DNA of 64,000 nt from Anderseniella sp963759095. GTDB taxonomy: Bacteria; Pseudomonadota; Alphaproteobacteria; Rhizobiales; Aestuariivirgaceae. The stretch is taken from contig CAVWYF010000004.1 of the NCBI GenBank assembly GCA_963759095.1, forward strand, positions 1-64,000, written 5' to 3'. The notes under the pieces are model-generated. The model worked only from the letters and a program-made list of their open reading frames with translations. It had not been told where the DNA came from and made no database searches. This document shows, piece after piece, positions 43,065-51,550 of the stretch. Position 1 is the first letter of the stretch; every line of letters starts with the position of its first letter. The translations under genes and the position numbers were made by a program.

Positions 43065-43163
43065 TGGCGACTCCATAAACATCACTGTTGTCTGGATATT
43101 ACGAGTAATTCCTGCCACCAGATTGACACGCGGTGTTTTGTCCCGGCAGCTTGGTTCTTGACC

Positions 43164-44549
43164 CTAGCGCTGCCCACGCTCCGGATTGTCTGCCTTCACA
43201 GGTTTGACCCTGGTTTGCCGCTTCGGCTTTGCAGGCGGACTGGACAGTTCGACCTTGACCGGGCCGCGCATGGCGACATCGCGATGCGGGTAGGGAATGT
43301 CGATGCCGGCCTCATGCAGCCCGTCCCACAGCAACAAGAAGACGTCGCCGCGTACATTGACCGTGCCCTGCCCCGGATCCCTGATCCAGAAGCGCAGCTT
43401 GTAGTTGATCGAGCTGTCGGCGAATTCGGTGATGTGACACACCGGTGGCGGTACTGCCTGCACCCGCTTGTGTGTCGCCGCTACCGCCTTGGCGAGATCA
43501 CGCACTGTGTGTGGGCTTGCTTCATAGCTGACCCCGAAATCCAGATCGATACGCACAAGGTCTGATGAATACGACCAGTTCACCACCTGAGAGGTGATCA
43601 GGTCTTCATTCGGAATGAGATATTCGCGGCCGTCGCGCGAAATCACCGAGGCATAGCGCGCGGCCAGCTCGTTGATCTTGCCATAGGTGTCTCCAACCGA
43701 AATCACATCTCCCGGCTTGATGGATTTATCAACCAGCAGGATGATGCCTGAAATCAGGTTCGACACCACCTTTTGCAGACCAAAGCCGATGCCGAGGCCA
43801 ATGGCGCCTGAGAACACCGCCAGCGCGGTCAGGTCTATGCCGACAAAGCTGCACGCTGCCAGAACCGCAGCGATCATCAGCGCGGCCTTTATCAGCTTGC
43901 CGAGCAACACCTGCAGAGACGGGTTCAGGTCTTCGCTGGTCTTGATGCGATTGTCGGCAAACCGGCCAATCAGCATTGCCAGCCAGACCATGGCCGATAC
44001 GGTGAGAATAGAATTGATGACCAGCAGAGGTGTCAGTCTGAGCCCCTGCATCTCGATGCCGAAGGTATCGAGTGCGGTGATTGTCTCTGGCAGCAGGTTG
44101 AGAATCGACAGGGCCGCCACCGACCATGCAAGCAGCTCTATGGTTTTGGCCATGAAACGGTTGCGGATAAGACGTGAGGCAATTGAGATGATAACCCAGG
44201 CCGTGCACAGCTTGGCTGCAATGCCGATCAGGTAGCTGCGCGAAATCCACGTCACCTCCTGCATCACTTCCACTGCGACCCACAGCAATATCGCCAGGAA
44301 TATCCAGCGCATCCGGCGCAGCACGACAGCCAGCACGCGCAGCAATTGCGGCTGGCCCTTGATGTTGCGAACATAGGTTTCAAGACTTGGCGCCAGCCAG
44401 CGGTTCAGCATGAGTGCACCGGCAAACGCTGCAAGAATAATCGAGAACTGGATCAGCGCCCACTGCAGGCCGATATAGGTTGAGGTAATGCCGAGCTGGT
44501 TCAGCCAGTTGGAAACAAATCCTGATACTTCGGTCATCAAATCAGACAT
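43164..44549 (-). CDS. MscS-family mechanosensitive channel
   Basis: 461 residues with four to five predicted membrane helices and the MscS core: LTALAVFSGAIGLGIGFGLQKVVSNLISGIILLVDKSIKPGDVISVGDTYGKINEL, in which the glycine/alanine-packed pore helix and the beta-domain start are clear, then YLIPNEDLITSQVVNWSYS and a C-terminal soluble domain ending in a basic tail. It releases osmolytes under membrane tension. Two divergent or nearby features: a MITE-like element starts 12 bases upstream of its ATG and may carry or displace its promoter. Confidence 0.9.
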   Translation of the reverse strand: MSDLMTEVSGFVSNWLNQLGITSTYIGLQWALIQFSIILAAFAGALMLNRWLAPSLETYVRNIKGQPQLLRVLAVVLRRMRWIFLAILLWVAVEVMQEVTWISRSYLIGIAAKLCTAWVIISIASRLIRNRFMAKTIELLAWSVAALSILNLLPETITALDTFGIEMQGLRLTPLLVINSILTVSAMVWLAMLIGRFADNRIKTSEDLNPSLQVLLGKLIKAALMIAAVLAACSFVGIDLTALAVFSGAIGLGIGFGLQKVVSNLISGIILLVDKSIKPGDVISVGDTYGKINELAARYASVISRDGREYLIPNEDLITSQVVNWSYSSDLVRIDLDFGVSYEASPHTVRDLAKAVAATHKRVQAVPPPVCHITEFADSSINYKLRFWIRDPGQGTVNVRGDVFLLLWDGLHEAGIDIPYPHRDVAMRGPVKVELSSPPAKPKRQTRVKPVKADNPERGQR

Positions 44550-44560
44550 GTCTGTTTCCC

Positions 44561-44861
44561 TAGAGCGAGATGAGGTTAAATCGGATCATTTGACCGCGGC
44601 GATTTTGGTCGCTGGCTAGGCGGATCGCACGCCGTGGTGTTACCGCACCACAAGTGCGAGACAACGACGCCAGAGAGCAAAATGGCCCGGCCCTTCTATC
44701 AATGCTATCAACATCGCTGTTCCCATCGGGGTGGGGAAAATCGGTCCATCGGCGTCGTTGCGCCGCTTGCCCGATGCACCACATCGCGCTGCGCGACGCG
44801 CCTAACCGACTGAACCGATTTTCCGCCATCAAATGCTCCAATTTAATCTCATCTCGCTCTA
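44561..44861. mobile_element. MITE-like element with 29-bp terminal inverted repeats
   Basis: The left end (44561-44589) begins TAGAGCGAGATGAGGTTAAA and the right end (44833-44861), read in reverse, gives the same 29 bases with three mismatches. Inside are several shorter inverted repeats, for example GTGGTG/CACCAC near 44633 and GGCGTCGTT paired with AACGACGCC. It has no coding potential of its own; the frames crossing it show no family features. No transposase is nearby. No target duplication was confirmed. Confidence 0.75.
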
Positions 44862-44914
44862 AGCCGGAACTGGTTGGGTCTACTCTGCCAGGAGGCATGG
44901 TTTTTCAGGTATCC

Positions 44915-45529
44915 TTACCCCGGCCGGCGCATTCGGAAGGCTTCTTTTACCACTGTGTATTCCGAATACCCCATGCGCATGATTGGTTGCATGGCTGCCG
45001 TGTTCACTCTGCCATCCTCAATAAACCTGTCATCAATATACACGCCTATGACCTGACCGACCACAATGGCATAGCCGCCGGCCGCATTGTCATGTCCGGG
45101 CAGGTCCACGGTTTTTACATATCTGCATTCGAGGCCGACCGGGCTTTTAGCGACCCGTGGCGGCTTCACCATAACACTGTCAGCCTTTTCAAGCCCGGCA
45201 AGTTCAAACTCGTCAACACCGCTCTCGACAGAAGCCGATGACTGGTTCATCTGTTCGCGCAATTCCCAGGTCGCCATGTTGCAGACGAACTCACCTGTCT
45301 CGACAATGTTGGTGATGGAGTCTTTCTGGCCCGCCGATCCAAACACCACATAATGTGGATTGTCCGACATCGCGTTGAAAAAGCTGTAGGGCGCCAGGTT
45401 CACAACACCTGCGGCCGATATGGATGAAATCCAGCCAATCGGCCGCGGTGCGACCAGAGCCTTGAACGGATCGTACTCGTAGCCATGATTGTTTTCTTCC
45501 GTACCGTAGAACATAAGCGCTCCGTTCAT
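44915..45529 (-). CDS. Flavin reductase-like domain protein
   Basis: A 204-residue FMN-binding split-barrel protein: YDPFKALVAPRPIGWISSISAAGVVNLAPYSFFNAMSDNP (about residues 20-58) is the hallmark, followed by DSITNIVETGEFVCNMATWEL, the flavin-binding region, and IVVGQVIGVYIDDRFIEDG. Related proteins reduce FMN for monooxygenases or bind flavin with unknown role. No oxygenase partner is adjacent. It lies between two repeat elements (44561-44861 and 45552-45821). Confidence 0.88.
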   Translation of the reverse strand: MNGALMFYGTEENNHGYEYDPFKALVAPRPIGWISSISAAGVVNLAPYSFFNAMSDNPHYVVFGSAGQKDSITNIVETGEFVCNMATWELREQMNQSSASVESGVDEFELAGLEKADSVMVKPPRVAKSPVGLECRYVKTVDLPGHDNAAGGYAIVVGQVIGVYIDDRFIEDGRVNTAAMQPIMRMGYSEYTVVKEAFRMRRPG

Positions 45530-45551
45530 TCAGGGATGGTTGTGATCGTTT

Positions 45552-45821
45552 AGGGCCTGTTGACAAATATCAACATGTGTTTGACGGGCCATATTTTGAG
45601 TGATTTTTGCAGGAAATCTGGTGCCGTAGGCTTGCCGTCTTCAAGCCGGATTTCCTGCAAAAAGCGCCAACATATGGTCCGCCCTAAAGGGTTTTGCATA
45701 AATCGTCCACTAAATGCGGCTTTGTCCTTGCAAAGGGGGCGACCCTGTGCGGCGGACAAAACCTGGTTATTGAACGATTTATGCAAAATCAAACCCATGT
45801 TCATATTTGTCAACAGGCCCT
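45552..45821. repeat. Fold-back element with terminal repeats and two internal arms
   Basis: Terminal inverted repeats of 26 bp (45552-45577 and 45796-45821, one mismatch; outer sequence AGGGCCTGTTGACAAATAT) enclose two further inverted repeats: 45604-45621 with 45646-45663 (17 of 18 paired) and 45692-45708 with 45772-45788 (16 of 17 paired). Folded, it would form a three-armed Y. It has no coding potential of its own. It sits between the flavin reductase and bdhA and looks like a mobile MITE or a structured RNA/DNA element. Confidence 0.8.
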
Positions 45822-45948
45822 GGCTTGATGGCGTCCGGCGTGGCCTGCTGTCAACCGGTGATGACACAAATGTCACTTGAGCAAGCGCCCAGGCACTGCC
45901 ATGTTGCAATGCAACATAATCTCTTTAAGTCAAATTGGAGACTGGCAC

Positions 45949-46731
45949 ATGCTCAAGGGCAAAACCGCACTCGTCACCGGCTCGACTTCCGGCATCGGCC
46001 TGGCCATGGCAGAGGCACTGGCCCGCGACGGCGCAAACATCATGCTCAACGGCCTCGGCGATGCCGCCGAGATCGAGGCAACCCGCGCCGGCCTGGAAAA
46101 GCGCACTGGCGCGAAGGTCTCCTTCATGGGCGCCAACCTGATGAAGGCGGATGCGTGTGCCGATCTGGTGGCGCAGACTCACAAAGAGTTCGGCCAGCTG
46201 GATATCCTGATCAACAATGCCGGCATGCAGTTTGTATCTCCGATCGAGGAATTCCCGGTCGAAAAGTGGGATGCCATAATGGCCCTCAACCTGTCGGCGC
46301 CGTTTCATACGATCCGGGCAGCCCTGCCGGCGATGAAGGAAGCCGGCTGGGGCCGCATCATCAATACCGGTTCTGCTCATTCACTGGTCGCCTCACCGTT
46401 CAAGGCCGCCTATGTGGCCGCCAAGCACGGCCTGGCGGGTCTGACCAAGACAGTGGCGCTGGAGGCGGCAGAACATGGTGTGACGTGCAACACGATCTGT
46501 CCCGGTTATGTCAGCACCGCGCTGGTTGATGCCCAGATAGCAGACACCGCCAAGGCGCGCGGCATGACCGAAAAGGAAGTCATCCAGAAGGTTATTCTGG
46601 AAGCCCAGCCGACCAGGGAATTTGTAACCGTGGAACAGATCGCCGGGCTTGCGGTTTTCCTGTGCTCAGACGCGGCTGCCAGCATGACCGGGGTCATTCT
46701 GCCGATTGACGGCGGCTGGACGGCGCATTGA
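45949..46731 (+). CDS. bdhA: 3-hydroxybutyrate dehydrogenase
   Basis: A 260-residue short-chain dehydrogenase: KTALVTGSTSGIG (TGxxxGIG, about residues 4-16), INNAGMQFVSPI, catalytic Ser in IINTGSAHSLVASPFKAAYVAAKHG with YxxxK, and VTCNTICPGYVSTALV, all typical of BdhA rather than generic FabG. It oxidises D-3-hydroxybutyrate to acetoacetate, in PHB or ketone-body use. SD GGAG eight bases upstream fixes ATG 45949. The patatin gene follows with a 2-base gap; this bdhA-patatin pairing recurs in alphaproteobacteria. Confidence 0.92.
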   Translation: MLKGKTALVTGSTSGIGLAMAEALARDGANIMLNGLGDAAEIEATRAGLEKRTGAKVSFMGANLMKADACADLVAQTHKEFGQLDILINNAGMQFVSPIEEFPVEKWDAIMALNLSAPFHTIRAALPAMKEAGWGRIINTGSAHSLVASPFKAAYVAAKHGLAGLTKTVALEAAEHGVTCNTICPGYVSTALVDAQIADTAKARGMTEKEVIQKVILEAQPTREFVTVEQIAGLAVFLCSDAAASMTGVILPIDGGWTAH

Positions 46732-46733
46732 CC

Positions 46734-47750
46734 ATGGCCAATTCAAAACCAATTGCATTGGCTCTTCAAGGCGGTGGCGCACATGGCGCTTTCACCTGGG
46801 GTGTGCTGGACAAGCTGCTGGAAGACGGCAGGTTGAGCGTCGAAGCCATCACCGGCACCAGTGCCGGCGCCATGAATGCCGCCGTCCTGGCGCAAGGCTT
46901 CACCCAGAACGGTCCTGACGGCGCACGCGAGACGCTGGAGACATTCTGGCATGCCTTGTCCGTCATGGGCCAGGCCAGTCCCATCAAGCGTTCGTTTGCT
47001 GATATGCTGACCGGCAACTGGAGCCTTGATGCCTCGCCCGCCTACAACATACTCGACATGATGTCGCGTATCGTGTCTCCTTATGACACCAACCCGTTCG
47101 ACATCAATCCGCTGCTTGAGCTGCTCAATGAGACCATCGATTTTGACAAGGTGCGAAAGTGCAACGACATCAAGTTGTTTGTCTCGGCAACCAATGTGCG
47201 CAATGGCAAGATCAAGGTGTTCAACGGCTCGGAATTGACAGCCGACATGCTGATGGCATCGGCCTGCCTGCCGCACCTGTACAAGTCCGTCAACGTTGAC
47301 GGAGAGCTTTACTGGGACGGCGGTTACATGGGCAACCCGCCGATCTTTCCGTTGTTTTACAACACCTCCATCGCAGACATCATGATCATTCAGATCAATC
47401 CGATCGAACGGGACGAGGAACCGAAAACGGCGCGCGAAATCCACAACCGTGTCAATGAAATCAGCTTCAATTCTTCATTACTGCGTGAACTGCGTACCAT
47501 CGACTTCGTCACCCGGTTGATTGAGGACGGCAAGCTGGATGCAAACCACTACACCCACTCAAGGATGCATCGCATTGAAGCCAGCGACCAACTCAACCCG
47601 CTGTCGGCTTCTTCAAAATTGAATACCGAGTGGGAATTTCTGTGTCACTTGCGCGATATCGGCCGGGACACCTGCAGCACCTGGCTGGACGCCAATTACG
47701 ATCAGGTCGGCAAGTCTGCCACGCTCGACCTGCGATCAATGTTCGAGTGA
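46734..47750 (+). CDS. Patatin-like phospholipase/acyl hydrolase
   Basis: A 338-residue Ser-Asp hydrolase: oxyanion ALQGGGAHGAFTWGV (about residues 9-23), nucleophile ITGTSAGAMNAAV (GTSAG, about 41-53), and the catalytic Asp in YWDGGYMGNPPI (about 199-210). It has no signal peptide, so it is likely cytoplasmic. Coupled to bdhA, it may release hydroxyacyl or fatty acyl groups that BdhA oxidises, or act in PHB granule turnover (inference). Convergent with the HAD gene, overlapping by 15 bases. Confidence 0.9.
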   Translation: MANSKPIALALQGGGAHGAFTWGVLDKLLEDGRLSVEAITGTSAGAMNAAVLAQGFTQNGPDGARETLETFWHALSVMGQASPIKRSFADMLTGNWSLDASPAYNILDMMSRIVSPYDTNPFDINPLLELLNETIDFDKVRKCNDIKLFVSATNVRNGKIKVFNGSELTADMLMASACLPHLYKSVNVDGELYWDGGYMGNPPIFPLFYNTSIADIMIIQINPIERDEEPKTAREIHNRVNEISFNSSLLRELRTIDFVTRLIEDGKLDANHYTHSRMHRIEASDQLNPLSASSKLNTEWEFLCHLRDIGRDTCSTWLDANYDQVGKSATLDLRSMFE

Positions 47751-48452
47751 TGCCAGCAGGGCCTGCAGGTGTGAAATGTCGTCAATGACATGATCGGCAA
47801 GCGGGACCAACTGGTCCCGGGTCGAGTTGCCCGACAACACGCCGACGCACACGCCGGCCCCGCCGGCGCGCCCGCACTGCATGTCATGCGCATTGTCACC
47901 CACCATCATCACGCGATGCGGCTCGATGCCTGTATGACTGGCAAATGCCAGCAACGGATCTCCGGCCGGTTTGGGATTTGCAACTGAATCATACCCCAGC
48001 ACCAGATCGAACAGGTCAGCCAGTCCGAATGCTGTGACCGTGGCATGCGCGGAAGCCGCAGCGTCATTGGTCGCCACACCCAGCGCAAGGTCAAGTTGCT
48101 TTAACGCGGAAAATATCTGGAGGCTTTGGTCCGGCGGAAACACCGGATGCGAAACTGCCTGCAGGCAGTGCGTGTTGACTTTCTCGACCAGGACGGCAGG
48201 AGCCATGCCGTGCAGCAACGGCATCCACACTTCGACCAGATCATCGGTGTGCCCGGCCGCCCAGATCGATGCGGGCAGAAAGGTATCTGCGCCGGCGTCA
48301 AACCCGGCCACGTCAAGCAACCGGGTTTCCAAAAGTTTGTCGCCATTGGCCGCATCCGCGGCAATGGCTTTCAGAGCCGGTGTCCAGGTCTTTTCAAAAT
48401 CAACAAACACGCCGTCCTTGTCGAACAGCACTCCGGCAATTGCACCCGTCAT
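47736..48452 (-). CDS. HAD-family hydrolase (phosphoglycolate phosphatase-like)
   Basis: A 238-residue haloacid dehalogenase-like phosphatase: motif I GVLFDKDGVFVDFEKTW (DxDG replaces the usual DxDx(T/V), about residues 7-23), motif II GVATNDAAAS, motif III Lys in PKPAGDPL, motif IV MMVGDNAHDMQCGRAGGAG. A helical cap follows motif I. A GTG four codons earlier is in frame, but GTGAGG six bases before ATG 48452 favours the shorter start. Substrate unresolved. It follows the nitroreductase on the minus strand with a small gap. Confidence 0.85.
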   Translation of the reverse strand: MTGAIAGVLFDKDGVFVDFEKTWTPALKAIAADAANGDKLLETRLLDVAGFDAGADTFLPASIWAAGHTDDLVEVWMPLLHGMAPAVLVEKVNTHCLQAVSHPVFPPDQSLQIFSALKQLDLALGVATNDAAASAHATVTAFGLADLFDLVLGYDSVANPKPAGDPLLAFASHTGIEPHRVMMVGDNAHDMQCGRAGGAGVCVGVLSGNSTRDQLVPLADHVIDDISHLQALLASLEH

Positions 48453-48464
48453 CGTCTGCCTCAC

Positions 48465-49076
48465 CTAAAACCGCGTGGTCATGCTGGCAGGTACAGGCCG
48501 CGGCCTGTCTTCCTGCAATTGCGCCGGCGTTCCCAGATAGATGAACCCGGCGATGCGCTCACTGTCGGCCAGTCCCAGCGCCGTCAGCACCGGGCGGTCA
48601 TAGGCAAACCACCCCGATATCCACTGTACGCCCAGCCCCATAGCCGTCGCGGCAACCAGCAGGTTCTGACACACCGCACCAGCCGACATAAGCTGTTCCC
48701 ACTCAGGTATCTTGGGATGATCTGTCGTCGCCGTGCTCACAACCCCGACAACGCACGGCGCACGCGAAAACATATTGCGCTGAACCTCGAGTGTTTCCCC
48801 GCCATGGTTCGCGTGCAACTGATGATAACGCTCAGCAACAATGTCCCCGGCCCGCTCGCGCGCGTCGCCTTCAAACACGATGAACCGCCAGGGCGTCAGC
48901 TTGCCGTGATCCGGCACCCGCACGCCAATGTTCAGCAGGCGGTCCAGTTGTTTGCCGCTCGGACCCGGCCCGGTCATAGCCTTCGCCGACGCAGACCGGC
49001 GGGTTTCGAGCAGGCTCAATGCATCAGAGGTGTCATTGAGCGCCTCAAAAGCCAATCCATTGTTCAGTTCAACCAT
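48465..49076 (-). CDS. Nitroreductase family protein
   Basis: A 203-residue FMN-dependent nitroreductase-fold protein: LLETRRSASAKAM (FMN phosphate contacts), IGVRVPDHGKLTPWRFIVFEG, a hydrophobic SAGAVCQNLLVAATAMGLGVQWISGWFA core (about residues 130-158), and GFIYLGTPAQ. It reduces nitro, quinone or related compounds using NAD(P)H; the sequence is closest to the YdjA/TdsD-like small group. It is transcribed with the HAD gene. Confidence 0.88.
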   Translation of the reverse strand: MVELNNGLAFEALNDTSDALSLLETRRSASAKAMTGPGPSGKQLDRLLNIGVRVPDHGKLTPWRFIVFEGDARERAGDIVAERYHQLHANHGGETLEVQRNMFSRAPCVVGVVSTATTDHPKIPEWEQLMSAGAVCQNLLVAATAMGLGVQWISGWFAYDRPVLTALGLADSERIAGFIYLGTPAQLQEDRPRPVPASMTTRF

Positions 49077-49321
49077 TGCTCATCCTCCACATCGGCAGCA
49101 TTGACAGCTGGAACATTGGCGCAAGTAGCACCGGCCGTTCCTGGCAGATTTTCAGAATCAAATTTATGGGTACCGTCCACATATGTATAGCCGTCTTTGA
49201 TGATCATCGCTTGGTTATCATTGGCTTGAAATTTGCTCTTTGGGTTAGCAGGTTAAGATGACCTACATATTGTTGAGAATAGAGCCGCTCCTAAGAACAA
49301 CCCTCAAAAAGCTCCCAAAAC

Positions 49322-49360
49322 GGGAACTTTTTTCTTGTTCCCAAGAAGGGAACGTATTAT
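49322..49360. promoter_or_regulatory. higBA promoter with repeated GGGAAC operators
   Basis: GGGAAC (49322-49327), GTTCCC (49337-49342) and GGGAAC (49348-49353) form two overlapping inverted repeats, GGGAAC-N9-GTTCCC and GTTCCC-N5-GGGAAC, directly upstream of higB. TATTAT at 49355-49360 can serve as the -10 box, so a bound antitoxin would block transcription, as is usual for autoregulated type II modules. Confidence 0.75.
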
Positions 49361-49369
49361 ATTCTGCTC

Positions 49370-49666
49370 ATGCAAGTGATCGCAAAAAGAAACCTTCGCA
49401 TTTTCTGGGAAAAGCACCCTCAATCCGAGGTTCCGTTAAAGGTATGGTATGCGATTGCGAACTCCACTGTTTGGACATCACCAGCCGACATAAAGGCTCA
49501 GTTTGGAAACACGGTGGACTTTGTTGCTGACAACCGTGTCGTGTTTGACATCAGCGGCAACAAGTATCGGTTGATCGTACACGTCGCCTATCCCTACAAG
49601 CGTGTTCTGATCAAATTTATTGGTACTCATAGTGAGTATGACAAAATAGACGCGAGCACAGTGTAA
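49370..49666 (+). CDS. higB: HigB-type toxin (mRNA interferase, type II TA)
   Basis: HigB cleaves mRNA on the ribosome. The 98-residue product begins MQVIAKRNLRIFWEKHPQSEVPLKVWY and has KAQFGNTVDFVADNRVVFDISGNKYRLIVHVAYPYKRVLIKFIGTHSEYDKID, the HigB/RelE-fold pattern with FDI...YRLI, V and the terminal Y. Toxin-first order is typical of higBA. The next ATG overlaps its stop (TAATG). Local GC is lower than the flanks, as expected for a mobile TA module. Confidence 0.88.
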   Translation: MQVIAKRNLRIFWEKHPQSEVPLKVWYAIANSTVWTSPADIKAQFGNTVDFVADNRVVFDISGNKYRLIVHVAYPYKRVLIKFIGTHSEYDKIDASTV

Positions 49667-50055
49667 TGGACAACATTCGACCTATCAAAACCGAAGACGA
49701 TTACAATTGGGCGCTTGCTGAAGTGACCCAGTACTTCGACAATCAGCCTGAACCCGGCACGCCGGATGCAGATCGGTTTGACGTGCTGTCTGATCTTATT
49801 GAAGCCTATGAAGACAGGCACTGGGCGATAGAAGCTCCAGACCCTGTTCAGGCCATTGCCGAGACTCTGGCAACCAGGGGCTTGAAGCAATCTGATCTGG
49901 CTGACGTTATTGGCTCCCGTTCACGCGCCTCTGAAGTCTTGCGCTACCGCAGACCGCTAACCCTTGGGATGATCCAGAATATCTCCGGAAAACTGCATAT
50001 CTCCGCTGATATTCTCATTCGGCCCTATCATCTGGATGAGAAGAAACGGGCCTAA
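49666..50055 (+). CDS. higA: HigA-type antitoxin (XRE family)
   Basis: A 129-residue protein with an N-terminal toxin-binding part (DNIRPIKTEDDYNWALAEVTQYFDNQPEPGTPDADRFDVLSDLIEAYEDRHWAIEAP), then a XRE helix-turn-helix (LATRGLKQSDLADVIGSRSRASEVLRYRRPLTLGMIQNISGKLHI, about residues 68-112). It neutralises HigB and represses the operon. The arrangement of partner plus palindromic operator is convincing. No serine or resolvase genes adjoin it. Confidence 0.9.
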   Translation: MDNIRPIKTEDDYNWALAEVTQYFDNQPEPGTPDADRFDVLSDLIEAYEDRHWAIEAPDPVQAIAETLATRGLKQSDLADVIGSRSRASEVLRYRRPLTLGMIQNISGKLHISADILIRPYHLDEKKRA

Positions 50056-50266
50056 CATGCAACCTCGGGCATAAACTCCCGGTTGGCCTCAAAAGGTGCC
50101 TGAGCAACACGCTGCAGCCCGTAAACCACTATGCTGCCAGGGTAAATCAGCGCAAATTGGGAGACGCGGCAATGCTCATGCGGAAACAAATGCGGGGTGT
50201 GTTTGTAGCGCTTTTCCGCGAAATTCGAACCGCCATTGTATCACGCGCGAATGCCACTCAACCAAA

Positions 50267-50306
50267 TTAACCACTTAGTTTATCGGGTGCGTTAACCTTC
50301 TATTAA
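50267..50306. promoter_or_regulatory. Two CtrA-type boxes upstream of a secreted protein
   Basis: TTAACCTTCTATTAA at 50292-50306 exactly matches TTAA-N7-TTAA. A second, weaker TTAA-N7-GTTT lies at 50267-50281. They sit about 130-170 bases before the ATG of the gene at 50435, in an otherwise empty 380-base region after higA. Confidence 0.6.
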
Positions 50307-50434
50307 GGATTTAATTGCGCGCCGGGCGGGCAATGTGGTTTTGTCCCTTTGCCGATCGGATTACAGGTCGGGGGATATGCAGACCGGGCCTTACAAGAAT
50401 TAGGTATCCAGAAGTCTGACAGGGAAAATTAAAA

Positions 50435-51367
50435 ATGCACGTAACTCTCCAACGTGCACGACAGCACAGTCGGGGCCGCTTTCTCACAGGGGCGGCCCTG
50501 AACTTTGTCGGCGCCAGTTTACTCCTCTCTCTTGCGACATCATCCGCTCTCGCCGCACAGCGCACAGATGCAGATACCGTCATCACCGGATCATTGCCTG
50601 CCGCGACAGCAGACGTACCGCTGGAACTGCGCATCGAAATCACCAGGCCCGGCCTCGAAGGCATCCGGCTGGCCGGCCGCTTGTCGGAAGATGGCGGCCT
50701 GATCACCAAGCCCGTTACATGGAAACTGATCCGCACTCTCGGCAATGGGGCACAGGGCGGCGAATCCGTTTATAATAATGCCCGGCCGGTAGCGGACATT
50801 CCGCTTGAGCCCGGCAACTACCGCATAGAGGCGCGCTATGGCAGCGTGTCCACGGTTAAACCTGTCGTCTTGACCAAAGGCCAGCACCTTGGCCTGACAT
50901 TCGTGTTCAATGTCGGCGGCCTGCGCACCCTTTCAACACTGGGCAAAGAACCCTTGCCGCACCGGGTGCGCGCCGTTCACAGGGCCTATGCCATCAACGG
51001 CACCAGTGCCGGCCAGCTCATCGCCACATCGGAGATGCAAGGCGGGCTGATGCGCCTGGGCGCGGGCACCTACCGCCTTGAAAGCGAAATCGAGCCAGGC
51101 AACACCGTCACCCACACCGAAGTGACAATCAAACCGGGCATCCTGACGTCGCTCAACCTGGACCATGAAGCAGGCATTGCCATTGTGGATGCGCCGGACG
51201 GGGTTCCGTGGTCTGTCGGCAGCAATGAAAAAAACTGGCACCGGTCAGGAATTGGATCGGACATCCTCACGCTGGCGCCGGGCCGCTATACTTATAAGGA
51301 CAGCGCCCAGAGCCGAACCATCATTATTGTTGCCGGCAAACGGACAAAAGTGCCTGCCGGAGACTAG
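50435..51367 (+). CDS. Secreted protein of unknown function
   Basis: 310 residues with an N-terminal signal peptide (basic start, then FLTGAALNFVGASLLLSLATSSALAA, cleavage after ALAA). The mature part is beta-rich with repeated patterns ending in GTYRLE / GNYRIEA / GRYTYK, for example PLEPGNYRIEARYGS, LGAGTYRLESEIEPG and LAPGRYTYK, resembling carboxypeptidase-regulatory/Ig-like beta modules. No enzyme motif is visible. A perfect TTAA-N7-TTAA box upstream suggests CtrA or cell-cycle control. No family was recognised. Confidence 0.7.
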   Translation: MHVTLQRARQHSRGRFLTGAALNFVGASLLLSLATSSALAAQRTDADTVITGSLPAATADVPLELRIEITRPGLEGIRLAGRLSEDGGLITKPVTWKLIRTLGNGAQGGESVYNNARPVADIPLEPGNYRIEARYGSVSTVKPVVLTKGQHLGLTFVFNVGGLRTLSTLGKEPLPHRVRAVHRAYAINGTSAGQLIATSEMQGGLMRLGAGTYRLESEIEPGNTVTHTEVTIKPGILTSLNLDHEAGIAIVDAPDGVPWSVGSNEKNWHRSGIGSDILTLAPGRYTYKDSAQSRTIIIVAGKRTKVPAGD

Positions 51368-51550
51368 GGTCAGGACCTATTAAATTCAAAGGAGTTGAAC
51401 GACGGCTCAGAGCCCAAACTACCGGATGCTGCGTCTGACACGAATGTCCACTTCGGTGACTGTGGCCCAAAATTTCTTTGAGACTTCAGTCATTTTCCAC
51501 AGTTGAACAAAAACGGTCGATGGTGGTGAAAAACTCTGGCTTTGATCTGC

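Noticed and set aside
44560..44898. Minus-strand ORF spanning the 44561-44861 element (112 residues)
   Set aside because: The frame lies over the terminal inverted repeats and hairpins; no coding evidence.
45550..45909. Minus-strand ORF covering the 45552-45821 element (119 residues)
   Set aside because: Its content is explained by the inverted repeats; no conserved protein features or SD.
48126..49190. Long plus-strand ORF (354 residues) opposite the HAD and nitroreductase genes
   Set aside because: Both minus-strand genes have clear motifs and normal lengths; this frame is Arg/His/Gln-rich and lacks an SD, typical of an antisense shadow.
50311..50745. Minus-strand ORF opposite the secreted protein start
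   Set aside because: Overlaps the signal-peptide region of a plausible secreted protein and has no motif or SD.
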